64,000 nt of DNA from Nocardia goodfellowii (GCF_017875645.1 NZ_JAGGMR010000001.1:5952001-6016000); one strand, 5' to 3'; positions 18,421 through 27,345 are shown, counted from the first letter of the stretch. Numbers and translations: made by a program. Notes: a model not told the origin generated them from the letters alone.

Positions 18421-18476
18421 AACTGGAAAGCGTTGTCACACATACCCTCTGACCTGGGCGGAGAGGGTGACCAGTT
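18421..18476. repeat. Nested inverted repeats upstream of the acyl reductase
   Basis: AACTGG (18421-18426) pairs with CCAGTT (18471-18476), and inside it ACCCTCT (18444-18450) pairs with AGAGGGT (18462-18468). The element lies in the 296-base gap 18337-18632 between divergent genes; the rest of the gap shows no ORF. It could be an operator or RNA structure in the leader. Confidence 0.35.
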
Positions 18477-18632
18477 CCACACCGTGTCGTTTTGCCGCCA
18501 CCTGCACCGAGCTATTACAGTTTCTAATCAGTCGGGCCGCAGGTGTTCCCCGGCTTCTCTTATCCGCATCCATTGCTGCATGTCGGATCGGCGTTGTGCC
18601 ACAAGACGATCAAGACAACAGCAGGAGGAGCG

Positions 18633-20642
18633 ATGGTTTCCTACATCGTTACAGGCGGTACCGGTTTCCTCGGGCGACGAGTTGTGCAGGAGTTGCTCGA
18701 CGCCGAACCCGAAGCGATCGTGCACGTCCTGGTGCGCGAGGCGTCGCTGGCCAAATTCGGTGAGCTGGCCGCGAGCCGGCCCGGCGGCGAGCGGCTGTTC
18801 GCGCTGCTCGGCGACTTGACGGCGGAGAACCTCGGCCTGCAGGACAATCCGCCCGCGGCCGATCACATCATTCATCTGGGCGCTGTCTACGACATGGGCG
18901 CGGACGAGGCGACGGCGCACGCGGCCAATGTGGCGGGCACCGAAGCGGTCATCGCGCTGGCTCGCCGGCTCGGCGCGGTGCTGCATCACGTGTCGTCGGT
19001 AGCCGTCGCGGGTGACCACAAGGGCAAATTCTTCGAAGAGGACTTCGATCTCGGTCAGCAGCTGACCTCGCCCTATCACCGCACCAAGTTCGCGGCCGAG
19101 AAGCTGGTCCGCGACGCCGAGGGATTGCGCTGGCGGGTGTACCGGCCCGCGATCGTCGTCGGCGATTCACGCACCGGCGAGATGGACAAGATCGACGGCC
19201 CCTACTACTTCTTCCCCGCGATCGCGAAGCTGGCCGGGCTGCCCGCCGAGCTGCCGATGCCGCTGCCGGATCTCGGGGCCACCAATATCGTCCCGGTCGA
19301 CTACGTTTCGGCCGCGATGGTCGAATTGGTCCGCCGCCCGGGTCTGGACGGGCGCACATTCCACCTGGTCAACCCGGAGCCGCAGCCGTTCGATGAGATC
19401 TATCGCGCGCTCGCCACGGCAGCGGGCGGCCCGACCGGAGTCGGCGTCGTGCCCGGCAGCGGGTTCGCGCTGAGCGGTCTGGCGCAACTACCCGGCGTCC
19501 CGGCCGTCCGCGACTTCCTTTTCGAACAGGCCGGCATTCCCGCCGCCGTCGCCCCGCATGTCGGCTTCACCGCCGAGTTCGTCTCCGACTCCACCCGGGC
19601 ACACCTGCGCGAGGCCGGCCTGACCGTGCCGTCGTTCGACAGCTATGCCGAACGCCTGTGGCAGTACTGGCGGGCGAACCTCGATCCCGACCGGGACCGT
19701 CCCGGCTCCGGGGACTCCTTCGCCGGCCGCATCGTGCTGATCACCGGTGCCTCCTCCGGTATCGGACTGGCCAGCGCGCACGCCGTCGCGCGCCGCGGCG
19801 CCACCGTGCTCATGGTCGCCCGCGGCCGCGAAGACCTCGACGCCGCAGTGGAATCCGTGCGCGCGGACGGCGGGTCGGCATTCGGCTATCCCTGCGACAT
19901 CACCGATCCCGAAGCGGTCGAGTTGCTGGTCAAGACGGTGCTGCACGACCACCGGCACGTCGACTACCTGGTCAACAACGCGGGCCGCTCGATCCGGCGC
20001 TCGGTGGTCAACTCCACCGACCGCATGCACGACTTCGAGCGCACCATGGCGGTCAACTACTTCGGTGCGGTCCGGCTGATCCTGGCCCTGCTGCCGTCCA
20101 TGCGGGCGCGGCGCTTCGGCCACATCGTCAACATCTCCTCTATCGCCGTGCAGACCAAGGTGCCTCGTTTCGCCGCCTACGTCGCGAGCAAGTCCGCCCT
20201 GGACAATTTCTCCGAGATCGCCGCCGTCGAAAACCGCGACGCCGGAATCACTTTCACCTCCGTGCGGATGCCGCTGGTCCGTACCCCGATGATCGCCCCC
20301 ACCGATCTCTACCGCAGCCTGCCGGTGCACGACCTGGACCAGGCCGCCGCCATCGTGCTGCGCGCGCTGCGCGAGCGCCCGCATCGCATCGACACCCCCG
20401 TCGGCACCTTCGCCCAGGCGGTGGACCTGCTGATGCCGTCGGTGAAACGCTCCATCCTGCACCAGGGTTACCGCATGTTCGGGGAATCCCGGGCGGCACA
20501 GGGGGTCGAGCCGAAGCCGGACAGCAAGCCGAGCGCCACCCGTAGTCCACTGACGACGCTGGCCCCGGTGCTGCTGCCACTGATGGCGCTCCCCACTCCC
20601 GCTGCTCGCGTCACCAGGATGATCCCCGGGCTGCACTGGTAA
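18633..20642 (+). CDS. Two-domain fatty acyl-CoA reductase-like SDR (AcrA1/Rv3391-like)
   Basis: A 669-residue protein with two Rossmann units. Residues 5-355 form an extended SDR/thioester-reductase-like domain (VTGGTGFLGRRVV, then SPYHRTKFAAEKL with the YxxxK pair). Residues about 368-600 form a classical SDR (ITGASSGIG, LVNNAGR, NISSIA, AAYVASK). This fusion matches mycobacterial AcrA1-type enzymes proposed to reduce long-chain acyl-CoA via aldehyde to alcohol with NADPH, as in wax ester or lipid remodelling. ATG 18633 follows GCAGGAGGAG. It stands alone and ends at a strong hairpin. Physiological substrate is inferred from relatives only. Confidence 0.8.
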   Translation: MVSYIVTGGTGFLGRRVVQELLDAEPEAIVHVLVREASLAKFGELAASRPGGERLFALLGDLTAENLGLQDNPPAADHIIHLGAVYDMGADEATAHAANVAGTEAVIALARRLGAVLHHVSSVAVAGDHKGKFFEEDFDLGQQLTSPYHRTKFAAEKLVRDAEGLRWRVYRPAIVVGDSRTGEMDKIDGPYYFFPAIAKLAGLPAELPMPLPDLGATNIVPVDYVSAAMVELVRRPGLDGRTFHLVNPEPQPFDEIYRALATAAGGPTGVGVVPGSGFALSGLAQLPGVPAVRDFLFEQAGIPAAVAPHVGFTAEFVSDSTRAHLREAGLTVPSFDSYAERLWQYWRANLDPDRDRPGSGDSFAGRIVLITGASSGIGLASAHAVARRGATVLMVARGREDLDAAVESVRADGGSAFGYPCDITDPEAVELLVKTVLHDHRHVDYLVNNAGRSIRRSVVNSTDRMHDFERTMAVNYFGAVRLILALLPSMRARRFGHIVNISSIAVQTKVPRFAAYVASKSALDNFSEIAAVENRDAGITFTSVRMPLVRTPMIAPTDLYRSLPVHDLDQAAAIVLRALRERPHRIDTPVGTFAQAVDLLMPSVKRSILHQGYRMFGESRAAQGVEPKPDSKPSATRSPLTTLAPVLLPLMALPTPAARVTRMIPGLHW

Positions 20643-20649
20643 CGCGGCA

Positions 20650-20679
20650 CAGTGGGGTCGGCAGCCGCCGACCCCACTG
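20650..20679. terminator. Strong bidirectional terminator hairpin
   Basis: CAGTGGGGTCGGC (20650-20662) and its exact complement GCCGACCCCACTG (20667-20679) flank a 4-base loop. It lies between the convergent acyl reductase and cutinase genes and can serve both strands, though no long T-run follows. Confidence 0.7.
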
Positions 20680-20700
20680 CCCGGATTTCCCGGTCCGGTT

Positions 20701-21363
20701 CTATATCCGGCCGGCGGCGAAGTCCGCGGCCGGCCACATCGCCCACCCGTAGTGCGAATGCGCGGCCCAATCGAGGCCGCCGCCGCACACCGGATCGCCT
20801 GCGGTGCAGTAGTTTCCGGTGCGCCAGCCATAGGCGCCGGGCACACCCCAGCCGAGCAGGCGGTTGGGGTCACCGAACAGCAGCACCGCGGCCACTCTGG
20901 GCTCGATCCAGCCGGGCAGGTGGTGTACACCGCCCAGCGAAGTCACGTTGCCCGTGCCGAGCACACCGTGCACCACGAGGGCGCCCTGCGAATATCCGAC
21001 GAGGACGAAGCGCTGATCCGGGCACCGCGCGGCCTGCTGCTCGAGGTGTGCGGTCAGATCGCGGGTGCCGTCGCTGACGGACCAGGGCACGGCCAGGTTC
21101 GCGGGATAGTCGACCGAGTACGCCGTGGTATCCACCGGAAGCGCCTGCCGCAGCGTCTCATACAGCGGATCGCCGACGGCGCTGCCGAGCCATCCGGGCT
21201 CGCCCGTGCCCCTGGCGGCCACCACATCCACTGCGGCACAGGGGTTCGCCCAGGCCGTCGTCGTGCCCAGGCTCGCCGCCGCGACGGCGGCGGTGCAGAT
21301 CAGCAACGCGAATGCCCTTGCCGCCCGCCACCTTTCGAAACGAATAGTCTTCCGGTTTACCAT
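20701..21363 (-). CDS. Secreted cutinase-family serine esterase
   Basis: A 220-residue protein: a signal peptide to about residue 38 (LGTTTAWA), then the cutinase core. FVLVGYSQGA carries the nucleophilic Ser, DPVCGGG the Asp, and HSHYG the His of the triad; paired cysteines fit the family. Actinobacterial cutinase-like proteins hydrolyse lipid esters or polyesters outside the cell. ATG 21363 was preferred to a GTG six codons upstream because it begins a normal signal peptide. It is read toward the terminator shared with the acyl reductase gene. Confidence 0.85.
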   Translation of the reverse strand: MVNRKTIRFERWRAARAFALLICTAAVAAASLGTTTAWANPCAAVDVVAARGTGEPGWLGSAVGDPLYETLRQALPVDTTAYSVDYPANLAVPWSVSDGTRDLTAHLEQQAARCPDQRFVLVGYSQGALVVHGVLGTGNVTSLGGVHHLPGWIEPRVAAVLLFGDPNRLLGWGVPGAYGWRTGNYCTAGDPVCGGGLDWAAHSHYGWAMWPAADFAAGRI

Positions 21364-21392
21364 CGTGATCACCCAACTCACGCCGTTGTGAG

Positions 21393-21432
21393 CGGCCGAG
21401 TGTGACGATAGTCAGTGACTATCACTCGGCCG
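21393..21432. repeat. Long inverted repeat upstream of the cutinase gene
   Basis: GATAGTCA (21407-21414), G, TGACTATC (21416-21423) is a perfect palindrome. The outer arms CGGCCGAGT (21393-21401) and ACTCGGCCG (21424-21432) are also exact complements, with a 5-base bulge (GTGAC) on one side. As DNA it is a likely operator; as RNA it would be a long hairpin in the cutinase leader. Confidence 0.55.
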
Positions 21433-21690
21433 TATATCCGCGAAGGTAAGAATCGCCGGGGTGACCGTCAAGCAATCGGAGTCAAGCGAGACCCGCTCGG
21501 CACGCAATCGTTGCACGCGGCGGCCTCGCCAGCACCGAATGTCGGGCGCGCCCAGGTGGTCTCGGCAGTCGTGGAGTGAATCGCGCACGCGCCGAACGGT
21601 TGTCCGTCCGCTCCAGCGTGCCCACCGCGCCGTCGCCAGGAGCAACCTCATGCTCAGCTATCCATTCGGGCGCGCATCCCGCACCCATCT

Positions 21691-21723
21691 GATACATTTC
21701 TGTATTGAATACAGTTCTGTATC
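21691..21723. promoter_or_regulatory. Probable TetR operator
   Basis: A 33-bp near-palindrome. The core CTGTATTGAATACAG (21700-21714) is perfectly symmetric, and the outer arms GATACA (21691-21696) and TGTATC (21718-21723) are exact complements, leaving only three unmatched pairs. It ends 27 bases before the TetR start, where an autoregulatory operator is expected. Confidence 0.7.
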
Positions 21724-21750
21724 GAACTGTCGCACGGTGAGGAGGTTCGG

Positions 21751-22389
21751 TTGGCGTCGGCAACAGGCGCGCCGCGGGTCACCCGCAGGCGCGTGGAAAC
21801 CAGGAATCGCCTGCTCACGGCCGCCTACGAGGTGTTCGCCGAGGAAGGATTCGGGCGGGCCTCGGTCGAGCGCGTCTGCGAGCGGGCCGGGTTCACCCGG
21901 GGCGCGTTCTACTCGAACTTCAGCTCACTGGACGAGCTGTTCCTCGCCATGTGGGAACAACGATCCGCGGACATGCTGGCCGATGTGCGCGCCACACTCG
22001 ACGACATCTCCGTCGACGGCGTCGAGGACATCGCCGCCGCGGTGGACCGCCTGGTGCGTGCGGTGCCGCTCGACGAAGCCTGGTTTCGCATCACCGCCGA
22101 GTTCACCGCGCACGCGCTGCGCACTCCGGCGCTGCGCCGGGTGGTGGCCGCCCGCGAGGAGTCGATCGTCGCCGCGCTCATTCCGACGATCGTGGCCGCC
22201 CTGGCCCGGGTCGGGCGCGCCGTGCCCGACCCCATCGCACTCGGCCAAGCGCTCGTCGCCGTGCACGACGGGACCGCCGTCCAAGTCCTGATGGAACCGC
22301 GCAGCCGCCAGGTCCGGCGACGGCGCGCCGACCTTTTCTGCCACGTGGTGCTGGCCTACAGCATCCCCTCCACCGAAGGATCGCTATGA
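21751..22389 (+). CDS. TetR-family regulator
   Basis: A 212-residue regulator. Residues about 15-60 carry the TetR helix-turn-helix (RLLTAAYEVFAEEGFGRAS, then FTRGAFYSNFSSLDELF); the C-terminal helical domain would bind a ligand. The TTG start at 21751 is supported by GTGAGGAGG eight bases upstream. It overlaps the FAD dehydrogenase gene by ATGA, so it probably represses its own operon through the 33-bp palindrome upstream. Ligand unknown; a steroid or acyl compound is a guess from the partner gene. Confidence 0.85.
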   Translation: MASATGAPRVTRRRVETRNRLLTAAYEVFAEEGFGRASVERVCERAGFTRGAFYSNFSSLDELFLAMWEQRSADMLADVRATLDDISVDGVEDIAAAVDRLVRAVPLDEAWFRITAEFTAHALRTPALRRVVAAREESIVAALIPTIVAALARVGRAVPDPIALGQALVAVHDGTAVQVLMEPRSRQVRRRRADLFCHVVLAYSIPSTEGSL

Positions 22390-24077
22390 AGAACTGCACC
22401 CCCGAATTCGCCGACGCGGCCGAGGTCATCGTCGTCGGCGCGGGCCTGGCCGGACTGGTGGCCGCCTACGAACTGAGCAAGGCCGGCCGCAAGGTGCACC
22501 TGCTGGACCAGGAGAACAGCAACAACCTGGGCGGACAGGCGTTCTGGTCGCTGGGCGGATTGTTCTTCGTCGACAGCCCGGAGCAGCGCCGCCTGGGCAT
22601 CCACGATTCCTATGAACTGGCGCTGCAGGATTGGCTCGGCTCAGCCGGTTTCGACCGCGACGACGAGGACCACTGGGCCCGGCAGTGGGCCGAGGCCTAC
22701 GTCCGGTTCGCCGCCACCGAGAAGCGAGATTACCTGCACGACTTGGGATTGCGCGTGACGCCGCTGGTCGGCTGGGCCGAACGCGGCGGGGGTTTCGCCG
22801 ACGGGCACGGCAATTCGGTGCCCCGGTTCCACCTCACCTGGGGCACCGGACCGGAGGTCGTGCGCGTCTTCGCCGAGCCGGTCCTGGAAGCCGAGCGAAA
22901 GGGCCTGGTGGGCTTCAGCTTCCGGCATCGCGTGGATGAGCTGATCGTGGAAGACGGCGCGGTCGTCGGCGTGCGCGGCAGCGTGCTGGCGGACACCGAT
23001 CTGGAGCGCGGTAAGGCATCCTCGCGAGACCTGGTGGGCGACTTCGAATTCCGCGCGCAGGCTGTGATCGTCACCTCCGGCGGCATCGGCCACAACCATG
23101 AGCTGATCCGGCGCAACTGGCCGGTGGATCGTCTGGGTCCCTGCCCCCGGACCATGATCTCGGGCGTTCCCGCGCACGTGGACGGACGCATGCTGGCCAT
23201 CTCGGAGTCGGCGGGCGGCGCGATCGTCAACCGGGACCGCATGTGGCATTACACCGAGGGCATCATGAACTGGGATCCGATCTGGCCCGACCATGCCATC
23301 CGGATCATCCCGGGCCCGTCCTCGCTGTGGTTCGACGCGCACGGAAAGCGTTTGCCCGCACCGTGTTTCCCGGGTTTCGACACCAACACCACCATGAAGG
23401 CGATCCTGGCGACCGGCGAGGACTACTCGTGGTTCGTGCTCACCCAGTCGATCATCGAGAAGGAATTCGCCCTGTCGGGTTCCGAACAGAACCCCGACAT
23501 CACCGGCAAGGATCTCAAACTCACCCTGAAGAGCCGCGTCGCGAAAGGCGCACCCGGGCCGGTCGAAGCTTTCAAACAGCACGGCGCGGACTTCGTGGTC
23601 GCCGACAACCTGCGCGATCTGGTCGAGGGGATGAACAAGATCGCCCGCGGCCCGCAATTGGACTACGACACCCTGGAACGCCAGATCGTGGCACGCGACC
23701 GCGAGATCGGCAACAAGTACAGCAAAGACAGCCAGCTGATGGCGATGACCAACGCGCGCCAGTATTTCGGCGACAAGGCCGGCCGGGTAGCCAAACCCCA
23801 TCGCATTCTCGATCCGGCGGCGGGCCCGCTGATCGCGGTCCGGCTCAACATCCTGACCCGCAAGACCCTGGGTGGCCTGCAAACGAACCTCGAATCCCAG
23901 GTCATCCGCGCCGACGGCGCACCGCTCCCCGGCTTGTACGCCGCAGGTGAAGTCGCGGGCTTCGGCGGCGGCGGCGTGCACGGCTACAACGCCCTGGAGG
24001 GCACCTTCCTCGGCGGCTGCATCTTCTCCGGCCGCGCGGCGGGCCGGGCACTGGCCGCGCGGCTCAGCGCCCGCTGA
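22386..24077 (+). CDS. FAD-binding dehydrogenase (KstD/fumarate reductase superfamily)
   Basis: A 563-residue flavoprotein. VIVVGAGLAGLVAAYELSKA (about 14-33) is the dinucleotide-binding start, NLGGQAFWSLGGLF follows it, and the C-terminal LPGLYAAGEVAGFGGGGVHG closes the FAD site. It matches the Rv0785-like branch in length, related to but distinct from authentic 3-ketosteroid delta1-dehydrogenases. It likely dehydrogenates a carbon-carbon bond next to a carbonyl. ATG 22386 overlaps the TetR stop, with GAAGGA upstream. It converges on and overlaps the expansin-like gene by 14 bases. Confidence 0.8.
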   Translation: MKNCTPEFADAAEVIVVGAGLAGLVAAYELSKAGRKVHLLDQENSNNLGGQAFWSLGGLFFVDSPEQRRLGIHDSYELALQDWLGSAGFDRDDEDHWARQWAEAYVRFAATEKRDYLHDLGLRVTPLVGWAERGGGFADGHGNSVPRFHLTWGTGPEVVRVFAEPVLEAERKGLVGFSFRHRVDELIVEDGAVVGVRGSVLADTDLERGKASSRDLVGDFEFRAQAVIVTSGGIGHNHELIRRNWPVDRLGPCPRTMISGVPAHVDGRMLAISESAGGAIVNRDRMWHYTEGIMNWDPIWPDHAIRIIPGPSSLWFDAHGKRLPAPCFPGFDTNTTMKAILATGEDYSWFVLTQSIIEKEFALSGSEQNPDITGKDLKLTLKSRVAKGAPGPVEAFKQHGADFVVADNLRDLVEGMNKIARGPQLDYDTLERQIVARDREIGNKYSKDSQLMAMTNARQYFGDKAGRVAKPHRILDPAAGPLIAVRLNILTRKTLGGLQTNLESQVIRADGAPLPGLYAAGEVAGFGGGGVHGYNALEGTFLGGCIFSGRAAGRALAARLSAR

Positions 24078-25158
24078 CTATCCCCGCTTTGCATTCCGCC
24101 AATGCCCGCGCGGTTTCCAGCCGCACCGGAGTGGAGGGCAGTGTGGTCGGTGCGGACGACGGCGCTGGTGTCGTCGGATCGGCGATCGCCGGTTCCGGTG
24201 CGGGTTCGGTGGTGTAGAGGCGGGCGCCGGTCCGGTGCGGGCCCGGATCGAGGGTGAGGCCGTAAATTTCGGTGGCGTTGTCGTAGAGATCGGTGACGCG
24301 GACCGCGAACGGGCCCTCGCCCGCGCCGGAAATGGTCCAGTGGTTGTCGGTGCCGCGGGTCAGCTCCTGCCAGTCATCGCCGTCGGCCGGACGGATCGCC
24401 ACCCGCCGCAACGGATTTCCGGTATTGCTGAACAGGATGGCCAACCAGCTCGCCGAGGAGTCGGACTTCACCTGGTAGCCCACTTCGGGCGCCGGATCCG
24501 GATCGCGCACGACGCTGTAGCGGATGTCCGCAACACCCTGTGCGGGGTCGGCGATCCGCTCGAAGGCGGCGATACTCAGATCCAGTTGCCCCGGTGCGCA
24601 TCCCGGGCAGCGGTCGGCGATGAGGACGCGCACGTCGCCCTGGGGTCCGTGCACGTCGAGGTAGGCGCCGCAGAGGTCGGCGGTGCTGTACTCGTGGGTG
24701 GAGATGCCGACGTAGAACCCGTCCACCGGAAGATCCTGATACGAGCAGGCGACATCGGAACCGAACGAGTAGTAGCGCGCTTCTCCCGGGACTGCGGCGG
24801 ACGACTCCGCCGGCGGCGCCGCCACCGGAGTCGTCCGCTTGGTGGCGACGCCGGAACTGCCGGGCGGCACCGCGTTCTGCGTGGTGGCCATGATGTCGGT
24901 GGCGGTGGGAGCCGCCTCGCAGACGATCGGTTCGGGGCGTGCCACCCAGACGACGACACCCACGACCGCGATCAGCCCGCCGAGCGCCGACCACGCCCAG
25001 CTCGAACGAAATTGATCTTGCCGCAGAGGTATTCGGTGCACCGCTGTCCCCGGCTTCCGACTCACCAACCGACGGACTCTCCGCCTGACCTCATCAGGAA
25101 ACCAGCAGCGCACGGCACGTCGGCCGCGAACGTAAATACTCCATAGTGAAACGCGCAC
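24064..25158 (-). CDS. Membrane-anchored bacterial expansin-like protein
   Basis: About 364 residues. A basic N-terminus precedes one membrane helix (SALGGLIAVVGVVVWVA), then a Pro/Thr-rich linker. The central domain is an RlpA/expansin double-psi beta barrel: ADLCGAYLDVHGPQGDV and VLIADRCPGCAPGQLDLS contain the conserved Cys pattern, polar Asp and LDLS. It is followed by the beta-sandwich expansin D2-like domain. EXLX1-type proteins loosen wall polysaccharides without hydrolysis. The tail is Pro/Ala/Thr-rich. The start is uncertain: GTG 25158 has AGGATT upstream, while GTG 25065 would still keep the helix. Confidence 0.75.
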   Translation of the reverse strand: MRVSLWSIYVRGRRAVRCWFPDEVRRRVRRLVSRKPGTAVHRIPLRQDQFRSSWAWSALGGLIAVVGVVVWVARPEPIVCEAAPTATDIMATTQNAVPPGSSGVATKRTTPVAAPPAESSAAVPGEARYYSFGSDVACSYQDLPVDGFYVGISTHEYSTADLCGAYLDVHGPQGDVRVLIADRCPGCAPGQLDLSIAAFERIADPAQGVADIRYSVVRDPDPAPEVGYQVKSDSSASWLAILFSNTGNPLRRVAIRPADGDDWQELTRGTDNHWTISGAGEGPFAVRVTDLYDNATEIYGLTLDPGPHRTGARLYTTEPAPEPAIADPTTPAPSSAPTTLPSTPVRLETARALAECKAGIVSGR

Positions 25159-25313
25159 GATTCGGCAATCCTGGGGCAAATCGCCCGGATGCCCCGGTGC
25201 CGACTACGCCGAGAACCGGAAAAGCTTCACCAAGCCGCACCGCGCCGGGCACCGTAGCGACACCGCGCACGGTCCGGCCGCGGCATTCCAGCTACCGATT
25301 CCGCGTGACTACC

Positions 25314-26567
25314 TCACGAGGTGGCCCGCTGCGGTGCCGCGTCGATTTCGGCGAGTTGATGATTCATCCGGTCGCGTTTGGCCCGCAGGTAGCGGATGTT
25401 GTGTTCGGTGGGCACAGCCTGCAGGGGCAACCGCTGCAGCACGGCGATGCCATGCGCCTCGAGACCCGACTGCTTGGCGGGATTGTTGCTCAGCAACCGC
25501 ACCGAGCGAACGCCCAGATCGGCGAGGGCCTGCGCACCGGCGGTGTACTCCCGAGCGTCGACCGGCAGGCCCAGCGCCAGGTTGGCTTCGACCGTGTCGG
25601 CACCGCGATCCTGGAGTTCGTAGGCGCGCAACTTGTTCAGCAAACCGATGCCCCGGCCCTCCTGTCCGCGCAGGTACACCACCACCCCGCTGCCCGCCTC
25701 CGCCACCAGGCGCAGCGCCGCGTCCAGCTGGTCGCCGCAATCGCAGCGCAGCGAGCCGAACGCGTCGCCGGTGAGACATTCCGAGTGCAAACGGGCCAGC
25801 ACGCCGTCGGTGCCCAGCTGACCGAAAACCAGTGCGAGCGTTTCGGTTCCGGTGACCTCGTCGCGATACCCGAGGACCCGGAAATTCCCGAACCGCGTGG
25901 GCAGCCTGGTCTGCACCACCCGGCGCAGGGTGCGTTCGGTGCGCCTGCGGTAAGCGATGAGGTCGGCGATGGAGATGATCGGCAAGCCGTGCGTACGGGC
26001 GAAGGCGATGAGCTCCGGAAGCCGGGCCATGGAGCCGTCGTCCCGCACGATCTCGGCGATCACGCCGGCGGGCGGCAAACCCGCCAATCGGGACAGATCG
26101 ACGGCTGCCTCGGTGTGCCCGGCCCGGCCGAGCACACCATCCGGGTCGGCGCGCAACGGGAAGACATGCCCGGGGCGCGTGAGTTCCCTTGCCTGCGTGC
26201 GAGAGTCGGCCAGGACCCGCACGGTACGCGCACGGTCGGCGGCGGAGATTCCGGTGCCGACACCCTCGGCCGCATCCACCGAGACCGTGTACGCGGTGCC
26301 TTTGGGATCCTCGTTGACCGAAGCCATCGGCGGCAGCCGCAACCGATCCAGCTCTGCCCCGGTCATCGGCGCGCACAGCACCCCGCTGGTGTGCCGCACC
26401 ATGAATCCGATGGTCTCCGGCGTGGCCATCGACGCGGCCAGCACCAGATCGCCCTCGTTCTCCCGGTTCTCATCATCGACGACCACCACCAGCCCGCCCG
26501 AGGCGACAGCGGCGATCCCCGCCTCGATCGGATCCAGCGAGCGCTGTTGCGCGAATTCGGTCCGCAT
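25314..26567 (-). CDS. ribBA: Bifunctional riboflavin precursor enzyme RibBA
   Basis: A 417-residue fusion. Residues 1-205 are 3,4-dihydroxy-2-butanone 4-phosphate synthase ([12 protein letters not shown] acid loop, [13 protein letters not shown] segment as GHTEAAVDL). Residues about 206-400 are GTP cyclohydrolase II, with the zinc cysteines in [18 protein letters not shown] and the GQEGRGIGL loop. Together they supply both riboflavin precursors from ribulose 5-phosphate and GTP. ATG 26567 follows AGGAGG. No other rib gene is adjacent; it lies among flavoenzyme genes and carries the shared upstream motif, suggesting regulated flavin supply for catabolism. Confidence 0.95.
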   Translation of the reverse strand: MRTEFAQQRSLDPIEAGIAAVASGGLVVVVDDENRENEGDLVLAASMATPETIGFMVRHTSGVLCAPMTGAELDRLRLPPMASVNEDPKGTAYTVSVDAAEGVGTGISAADRARTVRVLADSRTQARELTRPGHVFPLRADPDGVLGRAGHTEAAVDLSRLAGLPPAGVIAEIVRDDGSMARLPELIAFARTHGLPIISIADLIAYRRRTERTLRRVVQTRLPTRFGNFRVLGYRDEVTGTETLALVFGQLGTDGVLARLHSECLTGDAFGSLRCDCGDQLDAALRLVAEAGSGVVVYLRGQEGRGIGLLNKLRAYELQDRGADTVEANLALGLPVDAREYTAGAQALADLGVRSVRLLSNNPAKQSGLEAHGIAVLQRLPLQAVPTEHNIRYLRAKRDRMNHQLAEIDAAPQRATS

Positions 26568-26580
26568 GACCACCTCCTAT

Positions 26581-26605
26581 ATGCCTAGTAGAAATATTCC
26601 TAGAC
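26581..26605. promoter_or_regulatory. Shared catabolic motif, site A (ribBA)
   Basis: Top strand reads ATGCCTAGTAGAAATATTCC followed by TAGAC. It begins 14 bases upstream of the ribBA ATG, overlapping the expected transcription start region. The same sequence recurs with few changes at 28218-28242, 28406-28430 and 43410-43434. CTAG ends separated by 11 AT-rich bases make it partly symmetric. Confidence 0.65.
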
Positions 26606-26660
26606 AGTATGGGAAGGGGGAATCTCGGTGAGCGGGCGCGCGGCGGGCAACCGGATGCGG

Positions 26661-27272
26661 TCAGGAAACGCGACGGCCCTTGGGTTTCGGCGGGCGCTTC
26701 GGGGCGTCGGCGGAAAGTCTGGCGACGTCGGCGAGCAGTTCCTTGGCGAAGTCGCGTTCGGCTTCGTAATGCCGGACGCACCAGCGCAGCACCGCACCGG
26801 GATAGGCCCAGTCGGGGTTTTCGTCCGCGCCTTCGGCATCGATTTCGGCCAGTTTGCGCATGCGTTCGGCGTAATCGATGTGCTCGGTGAGGATGCCGCG
26901 CAGGCGGTCGGGCTCGGCGAGGTGACCGAGCCAGGCCCGGAGCATGACGCTGTGCTTGAGCACGGGCGCTTCCACGGGAGCGTGATTGACCCATTGGGCG
27001 GCCGCGGCCCGGCCGGCCTCGGTGATGGCGTACATGCGCTTGCCGCGCACGCCGTCGTCCTGCAGCACGGTGCGCGAGGTCGCGTAGCCGTGCTTCTCCA
27101 GGCGTTTGAGTTCGGCGTAGATCTGACTGAAGGACGGACTCCAGTAGAAGAACTGGAGGCTCCAGTCGGCCCACTTCTTCAGGTCGTAGCCCGACAATTC
27201 CTCTGCGTGCGAGAGCATTCCGAGTACGGCCCAGCTGGTGGTCGGCAGCTCCGGCACTGTCGCGTCGGTCAT
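26661..27272 (-). CDS. PadR-family regulator
   Basis: A 203-residue regulator. The N-terminal winged helix has SWAVLGMLSHAEELSGYDLKK and FSQIYAELKRLEKHGYATSR, typical of PadR; the C-terminal helices (VLRWCVRHYEAERDFAKEL) resemble the PadR C-domain used for dimerisation. It is transcribed toward ribBA and away from a short palindrome. Ligand unknown; PadR proteins often sense aromatic compounds, which would fit the neighbouring ring-cleavage genes. Confidence 0.85.
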   Translation of the reverse strand: MTDATVPELPTTSWAVLGMLSHAEELSGYDLKKWADWSLQFFYWSPSFSQIYAELKRLEKHGYATSRTVLQDDGVRGKRMYAITEAGRAAAAQWVNHAPVEAPVLKHSVMLRAWLGHLAEPDRLRGILTEHIDYAERMRKLAEIDAEGADENPDWAYPGAVLRWCVRHYEAERDFAKELLADVARLSADAPKRPPKPKGRRVS

Positions 27273-27324
27273 CGGCCACGCCCGGTTCGATCAGTCACGA
27301 ATCGGACTATATCGGCCAGGCATA

Positions 27325-27338
27325 TTCCTGACCAGGAA
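27325..27338. promoter_or_regulatory. Palindrome upstream of the PadR gene
   Basis: TTCCTG (27325-27330) and CAGGAA (27333-27338) are exact complements separated by AC. It lies 53 bases upstream of the PadR start, a plausible autoregulatory operator. Confidence 0.45.
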
Positions 27339-27345
27339 AATCCTG

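Larger units (their letters stand above)
21364..21750. promoter_or_regulatory. Regulatory gap between cutinase and TetR genes
   Basis: 387 bases without a convincing gene. It contains two separate symmetric elements, one 30 bases upstream of the cutinase start and one 27 bases upstream of the TetR start, listed individually. The middle 250 bases show nothing else that I can support. Confidence 0.5.

Noticed and set aside
21412..21651. 79-codon minus-strand frame between cutinase and TetR genes
   Set aside because: Arg-rich, without motifs or ribosome site, and it overlaps the inverted repeat; considered non-coding.
25146..26588. 480-codon plus-strand frame over ribBA
   Set aside because: Antisense shadow; ribBA carries all catalytic motifs of both halves.
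26568..26660. FMN riboswitch upstream of ribBA
   Set aside because: The gap is only 93 bases and shows no RFN-like conserved boxes; the shared DNA motif explains the conserved part better.
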